Assembly (NCBI GenBank): GCA_963737545.1
Contig: CAVTTH010000005.1
Span: forward strand, 248,001-312,000
Origin: CAVTTH01 sp963737545
GTDB lineage: Bacteria > Verrucomicrobiota > Verrucomicrobiia > Chthoniobacterales > UBA10450
Reading direction: 5' to 3'
DNA length: 64,000 nucleotides
Shown: positions 1-8,480 of the stretch, one piece after another
How the letters are laid out: the number at the start of each line of letters is the position of its first letter
Numbering within the stretch: position 1 is the stretch's first letter
The notes under the pieces: model-generated
What the model was told of the DNA's origin: nothing
Databases searched by the model: none
The model's input: the letters and a program-made list of their open reading frames with translations, nothing else
Made by a program: the position numbers and the translations under genes

Positions 1-1743
1 CAGCAATTTGCGAGCGGCGAATCTTCCGGAAGGCTCCGCGCACTTTTCAATTTTCTCCCCTTGCAAAAAGTGAGGGAGGAACACTTCGAGGGGTTTTTCA
101 GCCGCCACGGCAAACTGTTCGCAGAAGAGAGCGATATTTTCGCGAAGGAACCGGAGCGGATGATGCGGGCTTTTCAACTCGCACAAGAGCGTAATCTCGA
201 TATCAGCCCGGACCTGGCCGATCTTTTCACACGCGGTTTGCGCGCCGTCACCCGGACCTACCAGTACGCGAAAGGGCCTCGCGAAATCTTCAAAAAGATC
301 CTGGAGAAAAAGGGCGAAGTCGGACGCACACTGCGACTGATGCACCAGGTCGATTTTCTCGGCCGTTACATTCCCGAATTCGGCCCGCTCACTTGTCTGG
401 TTCAGCATGAATTTTTCCATCGCTACACAGCCGATGAGCACACATTGGTTTGCATCGAGAAGCTCGACGAATTGATGCGAACGGAAGATCCCAAGCTCAT
501 CGCCTATCGCGATCTGCTCGAAAAATTGGCCGAGCCGCTCGTTCTTTACCTAGCCCTGCTCCTTCACGATACCGGCAAAGCCGTCGGTGCCCGGCCGCAC
601 TCGGAGGCGAGTGCGGTTTTCGCTCAGCGCGCCGCCGCTCGCTTGCAACTTTCATCCGAGCAGCGCAAATCGCTCATCCTGCTCGTCGATCATCATCTGA
701 CGCTTTCCAGTATCGCGCAGCAGCGCAACGTGGACGATCCGGAAACGGCGATCGAACTCGGCAAGATTGTTAAGGATCAGAAGAACCTGGACGCCCTCAT
801 GCTTCTCACTCTGGCCGATGGGCAGGGAACAAGCGCGGATGCGTGGTCGGATTGGAAGGAGTCACTCGTCTGGCAGCTGTATCACGCAACCTCGCGCTAT
901 CTCGCAGATCAAAAAACATTCTTCGAAGAAACGAAAATTCACCGGGAAACGTTGAACCGCGCTCTCCTCGAGAGACTCGGGCAGGAATATTCCGAAGAGA
1001 TCGACGCCCATTTTGAGTTCATGCCGGACAATTATTTTCACTCCTTCGAGGTCGATGACATCGCTTCCCATCTGCAATTGTTCCGAAAATTTTTCTCGAA
1101 CCTTTACAATCAAGACCAGCCCTCCCTGCTCCCAGCCATCAAGTGGGAGGCGTTTCCCAAGCAAGGCCATAGCATCGTGTCGTTTTGCACCTGGGATCGC
1201 CGGCAGCTGCTCGCCAAAATCGCCGGATCATTCTCGACCGTTCCCATCAACATCTTGAGCGCTGACATCTATACGCGCGGCGATCATTTGGTTCTGGACG
1301 TTTTTCGCGTGTGCGATGCGAAGGCGAAGGCGGTAACGGACCAGAGGAAGATGAGCCAAGTTGAAGAAACACTGCGCCGTTCCCTGGAAGATGAGCATTT
1401 TGATTTCCAGCCGTTGATTGAAAAAGCGCGCCGGACGGCGGGGAGCCCGATTCCGCGGGGGATCGATGTCGCCACGCAAATTACGGTCGATAACAAGATC
1501 CATCCTGCGTACACGCTCGTGCAGGTTCAAACGCCCGATCGTTTGGGACTACTTTACGATGTGCTCTCGTGTCTAGGCCGCGCCGGATTCTATATCGCGT
1601 TGTCCCGCATTAGTACCGAAAAAGGAGCCGCGATCGACACCTTCTATTTGGCCGACGCTCTCACGCGAAACAAGATTACGGATCCCCAGCGGATTGCTTC
1701 GCTCCAGAACGAATTGAAGCGGGCGATCCTTTCCGGGACTTGA
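1..1743 (+). CDS. glnD: [Protein-PII] uridylyltransferase GlnD, 3' part
   Basis: The frame is open from base 1 to a stop at 1743, so 580 residues are visible and the N-terminus, including the expected nucleotidyltransferase domain, lies outside the window. An HD-type region holds HEFFH and DEHTLV near residues 136-147 and LLHDTGK near 187-193. Two ACT-like segments follow: one around SIVSFCTWDRRQLLAKI (about 385-440) and one around VQVQTPDRLGLLYDV (about 510-560). GlnD modifies and demodifies PII signalling proteins according to nitrogen status, with the HD domain removing UMP and the ACT domains sensing glutamine. A TTG at 61 is only an internal candidate start. An HD/ACT paralogue without the transferase domain cannot be excluded. 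Confidence 0.85.
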   Translation, partial: QQFASGESSGRLRALFNFLPLQKVREEHFEGFFSRHGKLFAEESDIFAKEPERMMRAFQLAQERNLDISPDLADLFTRGLRAVTRTYQYAKGPREIFKKILEKKGEVGRTLRLMHQVDFLGRYIPEFGPLTCLVQHEFFHRYTADEHTLVCIEKLDELMRTEDPKLIAYRDLLEKLAEPLVLYLALLLHDTGKAVGARPHSEASAVFAQRAAARLQLSSEQRKSLILLVDHHLTLSSIAQQRNVDDPETAIELGKIVKDQKNLDALMLLTLADGQGTSADAWSDWKESLVWQLYHATSRYLADQKTFFEETKIHRETLNRALLERLGQEYSEEIDAHFEFMPDNYFHSFEVDDIASHLQLFRKFFSNLYNQDQPSLLPAIKWEAFPKQGHSIVSFCTWDRRQLLAKIAGSFSTVPINILSADIYTRGDHLVLDVFRVCDAKAKAVTDQRKMSQVEETLRRSLEDEHFDFQPLIEKARRTAGSPIPRGIDVATQITVDNKIHPAYTLVQVQTPDRLGLLYDVLSCLGRAGFYIALSRISTEKGAAIDTFYLADALTRNKITDPQRIASLQNELKRAILSGT

Positions 1744-1779
1744 GTTCCCGCCTACTCTCCCGGACTCTTCAACCATCAA

Positions 1780-2529
1780 ATGAACGTCCTTATCCTCGCG
1801 GCCGGCTACGCCACCCGACTCTATCCGCTTACACTCGACAAAGCGAAGCCGCTTCTCGAAGTGGCGGGAAAGCCGATGATTGAATGGGTGATGGATAATC
1901 TGGCGCCTGTGCCCGATTTGGAAACGATCTATCTGGTCACGAACAACAAGTTTGCCCAATCATTTCAAGAATGGGCGGATCATTACAAGACGCGGCATCC
2001 GGAATTGAGATTTAAGATCGTTAACGACGGTTCCACGAGCGACTCGGACAAGCTCGGCGCCATTGGCGATATCAACCTGGTCGTCACACGAGAAAAGTTG
2101 GAAAGCACGGATCTGATTATTGTCGCCGGGGATAATTTGTTCAGCGAGCCGCTAACCGATTTCGTGGCCGCGGCGAGAAGTTCCGTGGCGATGCTGGCCA
2201 CCTACGACGTGGGCGATCTTGAAGCGATTAAGAAATACGCCAACATCGCGATCGATGCCGATGGAGTGATAGCGCAATTCGAAGAGAAGCCGGCAAAGCC
2301 GCACAGTACTTTGGCGGGTATCGCGCTCTACTATTTTTCGAAGGAAACGCTTCCGCTGTTCGCCACCTACATCGCCGCAGGGAATAATCCCGATCAACCG
2401 GGACGTTTCATTCAGTGGCTTTACACGCGCAAGCCAGTCAAGACCTTTCAGATTCGAGGCACGTGGTTCGATATCGGAAGCAAGGAAACGCTCGAAGAAG
2501 CAAATCAAATCTTCGCGCAGTTTGCTTGA
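1780..2529 (+). CDS. Nucleotidyltransferase (sugar-1-phosphate NTP transferase family)
   Basis: This 249-residue protein opens with NVLILAAGYATRLYPLT followed by KAKPLLEVAGKPM, the NTP-binding signature of the sugar-phosphate nucleotidyltransferase fold. VAGDNLF near residue 110 supplies the metal-binding aspartate, and EEKP near 170 matches the sugar-binding loop. Such enzymes make NDP-sugars (dTDP-glucose, GDP-mannose, UDP-GlcNAc types) from NTP and sugar-1-phosphate in the cytoplasm. The length fits a single catalytic domain without a left-handed beta-helix, so a GlmU-type bifunctional enzyme is excluded. The exact sugar cannot be read from sequence. It lies 36 bp after glnD on the same strand and converges on the next gene. 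Confidence 0.85.
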   Translation: MNVLILAAGYATRLYPLTLDKAKPLLEVAGKPMIEWVMDNLAPVPDLETIYLVTNNKFAQSFQEWADHYKTRHPELRFKIVNDGSTSDSDKLGAIGDINLVVTREKLESTDLIIVAGDNLFSEPLTDFVAAARSSVAMLATYDVGDLEAIKKYANIAIDADGVIAQFEEKPAKPHSTLAGIALYYFSKETLPLFATYIAAGNNPDQPGRFIQWLYTRKPVKTFQIRGTWFDIGSKETLEEANQIFAQFA

Positions 2530-2537
2530 AGGTGCCG

Positions 2538-2957
2538 CTACTTCATCCGGCCCTCGTCAAACTCAATGAGATCGAAATAGGTGCGGATGTCCTTTCGGCC
2601 CTGCCCGCCCGCCTCTTTCAAGGCATGCAGGAAGCGCGCTCTTTTAACCGGGGTATCGGGATGACGAGATATCATCGCTTCGTTCCACCGTTCGATTTCT
2701 TCATTCGAATGCTCGACCCCATGTTCCTGCACCCAATCGAGAATTGCCTGATCATCATCAAGGCGATTGGCCGCTTCTTCGAAGGCATCTGGATTAACTT
2801 TTACAAATGCGAGCAAATGTTTATCGAATCCCGTCGTCTTATAGTTATAACCATCGAGCAAACCCTTTCGATGAAGCCGCGCCTTATCGATCAGCCGCGG
2901 CAGATGGACATAGCCACCCAGCTTTGCGTAGGGACTACGCGGAAGCAGCTTTTGCAT
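2538..2957 (-). CDS. DUF5069 domain protein
   Basis: A 139-residue soluble protein starting MQKLLPRSPYAKLGGYVHLPR. The N-terminal pattern of RSPY, a glycine-leucine segment and LPRLIDKARL, plus the internal DGYNYKTTGFDKHLL, agrees with my recollection of the DUF5069 family, small proteins common in Verrucomicrobiota and Planctomycetota with no known role. No signal peptide, membrane segment or cofactor motif is visible. It is convergent with the nucleotidyltransferase (8 bp between stops) and lies 12 bp downstream of the first bactofilin gene on the same strand, so it may be co-transcribed with the bactofilins. Family assignment is from memory; function is unknown. Confidence 0.7.
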   Translation of the reverse strand: MQKLLPRSPYAKLGGYVHLPRLIDKARLHRKGLLDGYNYKTTGFDKHLLAFVKVNPDAFEEAANRLDDDQAILDWVQEHGVEHSNEEIERWNEAMISRHPDTPVKRARFLHALKEAGGQGRKDIRTYFDLIEFDEGRMK

Positions 2958-2969
2958 TGAACTGTCGTC

Positions 2970-3821
2970 CTACGAAGATGCCGGCAACGGCTGCGTCACG
3001 ATCACCGGATCTTTTGCTTTCTCCGAAGAAGAAGCCGGCCCAGCGGACGATAGCAGCTCTCCCTGGGTCAGTGCTCCCTGGCCGATGACGAGCTGACCGG
3101 AAAACACTCCGCCCTTTTCAACTGAGATGGATCGCGCGGTGACATCGCCGTCGAGCGAGCCACCCTTGCGAATCGAAACTTCGGACTCCGCGATGATCTC
3201 CCCGGACATGCGCCCCCGGATTTCGATGCTGCCAACGCGTAAACGCCGGAAGAACTGAACGTCCGCTCTTTTTTCGATAATGACTTGCCGCGCGGTCAGG
3301 CGCCCGGGAATCTTGCCGCTGAAATTGATTGTGGCCGAGCCACTGCACTGCAAGTTGCCGCGCAGTTTCCCCTCGATCAGAGCGGAGCGACAAATCACGC
3401 TGCTGCTGCTGAGGTCACCCTTTGAGGTCAGGTAGACCTCGCCCTGTGTCCGAATCGTGCGGCTGAAGCTGGTTGTGATTTTGTAATCCTGGAGATCAAT
3501 GTGAGCGCTGCACGCCGGGCAGATGGTCGAACTGGCGTTCCCGCTAACTTCCTGTTTCGCCTTGCAATCGAAACATTCGACGACGGCGCTGCTCTTGCGC
3601 GCCCAAATGCCTTCAAATTTACTCAGGATCGAGGAATTATCCGCCGCGACGGGTCGCGGCGGCGCGAACAATTTTTGCCGGGACTCCTGCTTCGGCGCGG
3701 AAGGAGCATAGCTGCCGCCGCATTGGCGGCACATCGTGCTCTTGGCCGCTACATATTCCAGTTGCTTGAAGCCGCAGTGCGGGCAATCCACACTGACCTT
3801 CGCAGGCAACGAGTTAGCCAC
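2970..3821 (-). CDS. Bactofilin-family protein with two N-terminal zinc ribbons
   Basis: The 283-residue product has two CxxC pairs near the N-terminus (CPHCGF and CRQCG, residues 13-37), consistent with a zinc ribbon. A second set follows (CFDCKA and CPACSA, about 82-107). The rest, about 115-265, is a repetitive beta-rich segment with short hydrophobic turns such as LIEGKLRGNL and IEIRGRMSGEI, typical of the polymer-forming bactofilin fold. Bactofilins assemble nucleotide-free filaments that scaffold cell-envelope enzymes. The zinc ribbons are an addition to the minimal fold. It lies 18 bp from a second bactofilin on the same strand, so the two may be co-expressed and could co-polymerise; that partnership is inference. 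Confidence 0.82.
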   Translation of the reverse strand: MANSLPAKVSVDCPHCGFKQLEYVAAKSTMCRQCGGSYAPSAPKQESRQKLFAPPRPVAADNSSILSKFEGIWARKSSAVVECFDCKAKQEVSGNASSTICPACSAHIDLQDYKITTSFSRTIRTQGEVYLTSKGDLSSSSVICRSALIEGKLRGNLQCSGSATINFSGKIPGRLTARQVIIEKRADVQFFRRLRVGSIEIRGRMSGEIIAESEVSIRKGGSLDGDVTARSISVEKGGVFSGQLVIGQGALTQGELLSSAGPASSSEKAKDPVIVTQPLPASS

Positions 3822-3839
3822 GAGTCCCTGGGTCGAAAG

Positions 3840-4397
3840 TTATCCGCGTGCCCCGAAAGCAGCTTTCACCGGCGTCGCAGGTTCTTCATTGCGTACGATC
3901 TCCGGTCGGGCGGCTGAACTACTCTTGCCACTGGTCACTTCCGACTTGCCGATAAAGGTGGCACCTTCCTCAATCACCAGACGAGCCGCCTTCAGGTCGC
4001 CCTGCAAGACACAGCGAGATTTCAGCTCGCAGCGCTCGCCCACTGTGATATTGCCGTGGACCTTCCCGTAAACCGTAATCGATTTTGTTTTGATTTCGCC
4101 TCGGATATCGGCGTTTTCCCCGATCGTGAGCACGCCGTCGGAATTTATTTCCCCTTCAACTTTCCCGTCGATCAGGAGTTCTTTCTGGAATTTTATCGAG
4201 CCTTTAATTTCGACGTCGCTCGAGAGAACGTCTTTCCCAGCATGTTCGGCCATATATTTTCTGTGATCGGTTGGTGGAGGTGGTGATGTTATTGGTTCTT
4301 CCCGATGAACCGGACGCTCGTTCCTTTCGAAACCTTGGTTCGCCGGTGGTTCATTATTGGGTGCCGCGGGTCTTTGAGGAATAAATTTTTTCAGCAC
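3840..4397 (-). CDS. Bactofilin (polymer-forming cytoskeletal protein)
   Basis: A 185-residue protein. Residues 1-50 are a proline- and glutamate-rich disordered tail (NNEPPANQG, PPPPTDHRK). The core at about 60-155 carries the bactofilin beta-helix repeat, seen in VEIKGSIKFQKELLIDGKVE and similar rungs every 17 or so residues. A charged C-terminal tail follows. Length and architecture match canonical bactofilins, which are cytoplasmic or membrane-associated filaments that organise peptidoglycan synthesis or cell shape. It is the first gene of an apparent minus-strand unit followed by the zinc-ribbon bactofilin and DUF5069. The 62 bp upstream, to the end of the GT-C gene, would hold the promoter unless transcription reads through. 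Confidence 0.88.
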   Translation of the reverse strand: MLKKFIPQRPAAPNNEPPANQGFERNERPVHREEPITSPPPPTDHRKYMAEHAGKDVLSSDVEIKGSIKFQKELLIDGKVEGEINSDGVLTIGENADIRGEIKTKSITVYGKVHGNITVGERCELKSRCVLQGDLKAARLVIEEGATFIGKSEVTSGKSSSAARPEIVRNEEPATPVKAAFGARG

Positions 4398-4459
4398 GCC
4401 CTAGTATTGTAACCATCATATCCTCCTGTCAAACACTCTCCAGTGGAAATCAACAATTT

Positions 4460-6034
4460 TCATTGAAGATCGACCATTCGATAGATCTTGCCGGCACCGT
4501 TCTGCCCCGCGAGCGACAGAAACGGCGGCGCTTGACTGGGCGCTCGGACCAGAACTCGCACGAGCGGCGCAGGCGGCGTCTTCAGGTCAAGGAGAGTAGC
4601 GGAATTTTCGATCACATCCTCCGCGTCAACTGCCAGCACCCAAACGACATCGCGCTTCTTTAAGATTGCTTCCGCGACACTGAAGTCCGTTGCCAAAAAA
4701 AACCGAGCGCTATCCGCGATGCCGGCCAAACCCTCGTGCGAACTTCCCGCGACCGCTGGCTGACGTGACCAATAGCTGATCGAAGGCGAGAGCCACCAGG
4801 GAGCGAGAAATGGGTTAATGCTCTCGGCCTTCAGCTGACTTGCCAGTTCACGCAACTGGACCACCGAAGCCCGTTGCTGGCTATCGTGCGCGATTGTCGT
4901 TTCGTTAGGCCAAAGACTATTGTCCAAGTCTTGCACTATCGGAACGAAGGCCACTGTTGCGATGATCCAGCCTAACCAACGTCGCTCAATCACCGCCAGG
5001 CATGTTGGAAGGAGAATAAGCAGAGCAACAACAAAAAAATAGGCCCAACGCGCCTGCCACAATGTGAGTACACAGGTTAGGAGAAGAACGATCAGTAAGA
5101 AGTTCGGAGGTCGATTCCGTTTCTTGAACAGCAACCAACCAAGTAGCCCAATCGTTAGGGGAAAGAAACAACCGGTCCAATAAAACCAGACCGGATCATT
5201 CACTCGCACTGGCTTCAATTCGCCGATCGAACCGGCCCAGGTTTTCAACAGCTTCGGATCGATGGAAGATGAGAAGCCGGGAATCCGTCGCTCGATTATC
5301 AACATCAGGAAGATCATGAACACGAGAGCCATCCATCCAATCCGGCGATGACGCGCAGTGAATTGATCTCGGGCAGCGATTCCGTACCACACCAGAATCG
5401 CCATGAGTAGAACTAGTGGTTCGTACAATGAAACCCACAAGGCGAAACCCCAGGCAACGCCACCGATCAGACTCCATTTGCGCGACGACACAGTCTGCAA
5501 AGACCACTCCGCACAAAGCGCGATGATCACCAGGAGAATGAGAAGCGACTGGTGATCTGGCCGGCCCAGCTCGGTGCCGTGAACGAGAATCGGGCTGATA
5601 GCGTAGAGCAACAGCATTACCCACCGGAATCGAAATCGCATCCGGCGTGACCACCACCAAAGGAACCAGCCAGCCACCAGTCCAAGCAGTGGAGAAATCA
5701 GGGCGCCGGCCAGATCAAGCCAATGAATTGTGAACGGCCGGAGCGTAACGGCCAATCCGAGAATCGCATAATCCAATGGCGCAGTCGTGTGCGGGGAAGT
5801 CCCGATTGGAGAGTTCTCGAAGTCGTGATATCGCACGATCAAACCCGGATGTTCGGCGCACATTCGCACTCGCGTCATGCGCGCGTAGCAATCCGCGTCG
5901 GTAAAATAAACATTTCCCGCGATGAAAACGTTTCGATAGTTGGCACACCGCGCCGCCAGAATAAGGGCGCTTAGGATTGCGATTTCGAAAAACAGGAGTG
6001 CGCGACGGAACACTCCGCTATCCCAATTCCGCAT
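4460..6034 (-). CDS. GT-C fold membrane protein, STT3/PglB-like
   Basis: A polytopic protein of about 524 residues with roughly 11 hydrophobic segments. Soon after the first one is YFTDADCYARMTRVR, resembling the acidic motif of the first extracytoplasmic loop in STT3/AglB/PglB oligosaccharyltransferases, followed by a histidine- and proline-rich loop (SPIGTSPHTTAPLDY). I chose ATG 6034 (MRNWDSG) because the longer frame starts at 6070 inside the tRNA gene. The soluble C-terminus is short and I see no WWDYG-type motif, so it is more likely a GT-C relative acting on a lipid-linked sugar or a protein than a proven oligosaccharyltransferase. Similar verrucomicrobial proteins are usually left as hypothetical. 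Confidence 0.6.
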   Translation of the reverse strand: MRNWDSGVFRRALLFFEIAILSALILAARCANYRNVFIAGNVYFTDADCYARMTRVRMCAEHPGLIVRYHDFENSPIGTSPHTTAPLDYAILGLAVTLRPFTIHWLDLAGALISPLLGLVAGWFLWWWSRRMRFRFRWVMLLLYAISPILVHGTELGRPDHQSLLILLVIIALCAEWSLQTVSSRKWSLIGGVAWGFALWVSLYEPLVLLMAILVWYGIAARDQFTARHRRIGWMALVFMIFLMLIIERRIPGFSSSIDPKLLKTWAGSIGELKPVRVNDPVWFYWTGCFFPLTIGLLGWLLFKKRNRPPNFLLIVLLLTCVLTLWQARWAYFFVVALLILLPTCLAVIERRWLGWIIATVAFVPIVQDLDNSLWPNETTIAHDSQQRASVVQLRELASQLKAESINPFLAPWWLSPSISYWSRQPAVAGSSHEGLAGIADSARFFLATDFSVAEAILKKRDVVWVLAVDAEDVIENSATLLDLKTPPAPLVRVLVRAPSQAPPFLSLAGQNGAGKIYRMVDLQ

Positions 6035-6061
6035 TGCGCATTGCGCAATCCGAAATTTACT

Positions 6062-6134
<73 letters not shown>

Positions 6135-6212
6135 GCATGTTGATACGACTAAACACCGCAATTCATCGGCGACCAATCCCGAAAGCATTAAGACTTGAGA
6201 AGCCCAAACCGG

Positions 6213-7508
6213 TCAGACTGATGGTAACACGCAACCGCTCACTTCTCCGAACCCGATCCGATAGTCACCGCCGTCGCACCAGCCGGTGATGGTCAGCGTA
6301 TCGCCGTCTTCAAGCCATTTTCGTTCCTCTCCACTGGCCAGCTTCAGCGGATTTGCCCCGCGCCAGGTCAGCTCAAGCATGCAGCCGCGCGATTCTTCGG
6401 TCGGGCCGCTGATTGTTCCGCTGGCCAGCAAATCCCCTGGCTGCAGGTTGCAGCCGCCGACGGTGTGATGTGCGAGTTGCTGAGAAATGCTCCAGTACAG
6501 ACTTTGAAAATTGGTGCGCGTAATAATCTGCGGCGACTTCATCCGGCTGGTTTGCAACTGCGCCTCTAGTCGAATGTCGTAAAGAAAATCATTCGTTAGG
6601 CGCAAATACGTCAAAGGCTCGGGATCCTGCGCCGGCAGCGGTTTGCGAAATGGTTCGAGCGCTTCCAGCGTTACCACCCACGGTGAAATGCTGGTGCAGA
6701 AATTCTTGGCCAGGAATGGACCTAGCGGCTGGTACTCCCAGGTTTGGATGTCGCGCGCGCTCCAGTCATTCATCAGGACGATGCCAAAAATGTGATCGAC
6801 CGCGCGATCGATCGGGACCGGTTCGCCGAGCGCGTTTCCGGGGCCAATCAAAAACGCGGTCTCAAGCTCATAGTCGAGCGCTCGACTCGGACCGAAGATT
6901 GGTGTCTCCTTGTTCGAAGGTTTGATCTGTCCTTTCGGCCGGCGCACATCAGAGCCGCTCACAACGATGGAGCTGGCGCGACCGTGATATGCCACCGGCA
7001 GCCATTTCCAATTTGGCATGAGCGCGTTCTCTGGACCGCGAAGCATCGTGCCGACGTTATGGGCGTGATGATAGGACGAATAGAAATCCGTGTAATCGCC
7101 GATGCGCGCTGGCAACTGCATAACGACATCCTTTTGTGCGTGAAAAATATTGCCGCGCATGCCGACGTCATCGCGCAGAGTCGGGGTCTCGGTTGAGAGC
7201 AAATCCTGGATGACTTCGCGCGCCTTCCGCCACGCCGGACGACCGAGGGCGAGGAAAGCGTTGAGCGAACCTTCGGAGAAAACGCGGCGATTCTGAAACT
7301 CCGGGAAGCGAAAATGATCGAGCTCTTCCAACATGGCCAGATCGAGGACGAACTCACCGATGGCGACGCCAACTCGAGCCGCGCCCGTGGCCGGTTTGAA
7401 AATTCCAAAGGGAAGATTCTGAATCGGAAAATGCGAATCAGGCGCGACGTCGATAAAAGATTTGAGCGGCATTTCCGGAAGATTGTATCGGTCGGGGTCA
7501 GACGCCAA
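6213..7508 (-). CDS. fahA: Fumarylacetoacetase
   Basis: A 431-residue enzyme of the usual full length. The active-site region is recognisable in DFYSSYHHAHNVGTMLRG and the following PVAYHGRASSIV. The metal-binding part is seen in DYELETAFLIG and FGIVLMNDWSARDIQ, and the conserved ending in LASGTISGPTEES and ITGWCDGG. It hydrolyses 4-fumarylacetoacetate to fumarate and acetoacetate, the last step of tyrosine and homogentisate breakdown. It appears to be the last gene of a minus-strand unit with the uncharacterised protein (41 bp away), the aldose-epimerase-like gene and gdhA. The enzymes that feed it, HppD and HmgA, lie about 52 kb away. An internal ATG (MPLKSF) is an alternative start. Confidence 0.93.
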   Translation of the reverse strand: MASDPDRYNLPEMPLKSFIDVAPDSHFPIQNLPFGIFKPATGAARVGVAIGEFVLDLAMLEELDHFRFPEFQNRRVFSEGSLNAFLALGRPAWRKAREVIQDLLSTETPTLRDDVGMRGNIFHAQKDVVMQLPARIGDYTDFYSSYHHAHNVGTMLRGPENALMPNWKWLPVAYHGRASSIVVSGSDVRRPKGQIKPSNKETPIFGPSRALDYELETAFLIGPGNALGEPVPIDRAVDHIFGIVLMNDWSARDIQTWEYQPLGPFLAKNFCTSISPWVVTLEALEPFRKPLPAQDPEPLTYLRLTNDFLYDIRLEAQLQTSRMKSPQIITRTNFQSLYWSISQQLAHHTVGGCNLQPGDLLASGTISGPTEESRGCMLELTWRGANPLKLASGEERKWLEDGDTLTITGWCDGGDYRIGFGEVSGCVLPSV

Positions 7509-7520
7509 ATGAAATCCGCC

Positions 7521-7556
7521 TGTTACAGCCGCCGCCGAGACGGCGGCAGCTACAAC
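7521..7556. repeat. Short GC-rich palindrome between fahA and the upstream gene
   Basis: An inverted repeat centred on GCCGCCGAGACGGCGGC with flanking TTACAGC and GCTACAA, able to fold into a strong hairpin. It lies between the stop of the uncharacterised gene and the fahA start, and its TGTAGC edge supplies the TAG stop of that gene (7550-7552). The edges resemble the TGTAGCGGCGGTC repeat family found at 18.2, 56.6 and 59.1 kb. It could modulate downstream fahA expression or stabilise upstream mRNA; no run of T follows, so it is not a classic terminator. Confidence 0.6.
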
Positions 7557-8464
7557 AGATTTAGAGCGCGCAAGTCTTCTCGCGGCTCATCGAAACTGCA
7601 ACTGCCGAATGAGGTGACGAATCTCCGGCGACCCGTTAGTCGCCTGACGCCGATCTTCCATTCGCGCCACGCGAAAAACTCGTCATCGAACGAAAACGAT
7701 TTCGGGTCCTCGTCCTCGAGCATCGTGACGGTTTGTTGTTCGTTCCACTTGTGCTCGGCCGCCAACACGGCCGCACCAAGGACGTTGAGGAAACCGTGCA
7801 TTTTGGTTTTCACTTCGTCGCGAAATTGTCGGAGTGGGTGGTGCAGACCCGCGGTGAACTTGATCGGGACCTGATGTGTCGCAGGGGTGACGAGCGCCTT
7901 CGCAATCTGACGCGACGTTGGAAATGCATCCGCGGTTACCCCGCCGGTCCGCAACTTGTAGCCGAAGGTTGGTGCGTCGGCATTGGAGTTGTGCTCAGCC
8001 AGCAGCGCGATGGTTTCCTGTGCTCTTTCCGCCGGCGCCTCCCAAAACGCCGGCAAACTTCCGATCATGGATCGGACCTCTTTGAGAAAAGCCAGATCGA
8101 CATCCGGCGGCAAATACATCTCCAGCTGATTGATCGAAACCAGATCGACATTATGCGCCGCTAACGAACGAATAGCCGCATCGACGTCTTCGATCGCATC
8201 GCCAAACGCAGTCGCGTTCCCCGTCTTTGATCCAAGCGCAGAAACACGGAGCGGATGTTGGGGATCAAACTCCCGAAGGAATTCTCTTGCCGCGTGAAAC
8301 CGCTCAACGGGGAGAACGAACGCGCCGAGCATCCATCTGTCGTCCAAGGCAACGTATCGCGCCTGATTTTTCATGGCAGTCTCAAGATCGAGACTACATG
8401 GCGGAAAGAGTCCCGCGTAATCAATGGAGTGTTCGAGCAAGACGCGAAGCGAAGCAGCGACCAT
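7550..8464 (-). CDS. Uncharacterised protein of an IDYAGLFPP-type family
   Basis: A 304-residue soluble protein beginning with LRVLLEHSIDYAGLFPPCSL. I recall a broadly distributed uncharacterised bacterial family with a similar IDYAGLFPPA start but know no function. Visible conserved-looking stretches include WMLGAFVLP, FGYKLRTGGV and VPIKFTAGLHHPLR, the last suggesting a possible substrate- or metal-binding loop, with two histidines, in a barrel-like fold. The C-terminus has FSFDDEFFAWREWKIG. It lies 16 bp after the aldose-epimerase-like gene and 41 bp before fahA, so co-transcription is likely. No maleylacetoacetate isomerase was recognised in the window, but nothing in this sequence shows the glutathione-transferase fold expected of one. 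Confidence 0.7.
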   Translation of the reverse strand: MVAASLRVLLEHSIDYAGLFPPCSLDLETAMKNQARYVALDDRWMLGAFVLPVERFHAAREFLREFDPQHPLRVSALGSKTGNATAFGDAIEDVDAAIRSLAAHNVDLVSINQLEMYLPPDVDLAFLKEVRSMIGSLPAFWEAPAERAQETIALLAEHNSNADAPTFGYKLRTGGVTADAFPTSRQIAKALVTPATHQVPIKFTAGLHHPLRQFRDEVKTKMHGFLNVLGAAVLAAEHKWNEQQTVTMLEDEDPKSFSFDDEFFAWREWKIGVRRLTGRRRFVTSFGSCSFDEPREDLRALNLL

Positions 8465-8480
8465 AACGTCAATACAAAGC

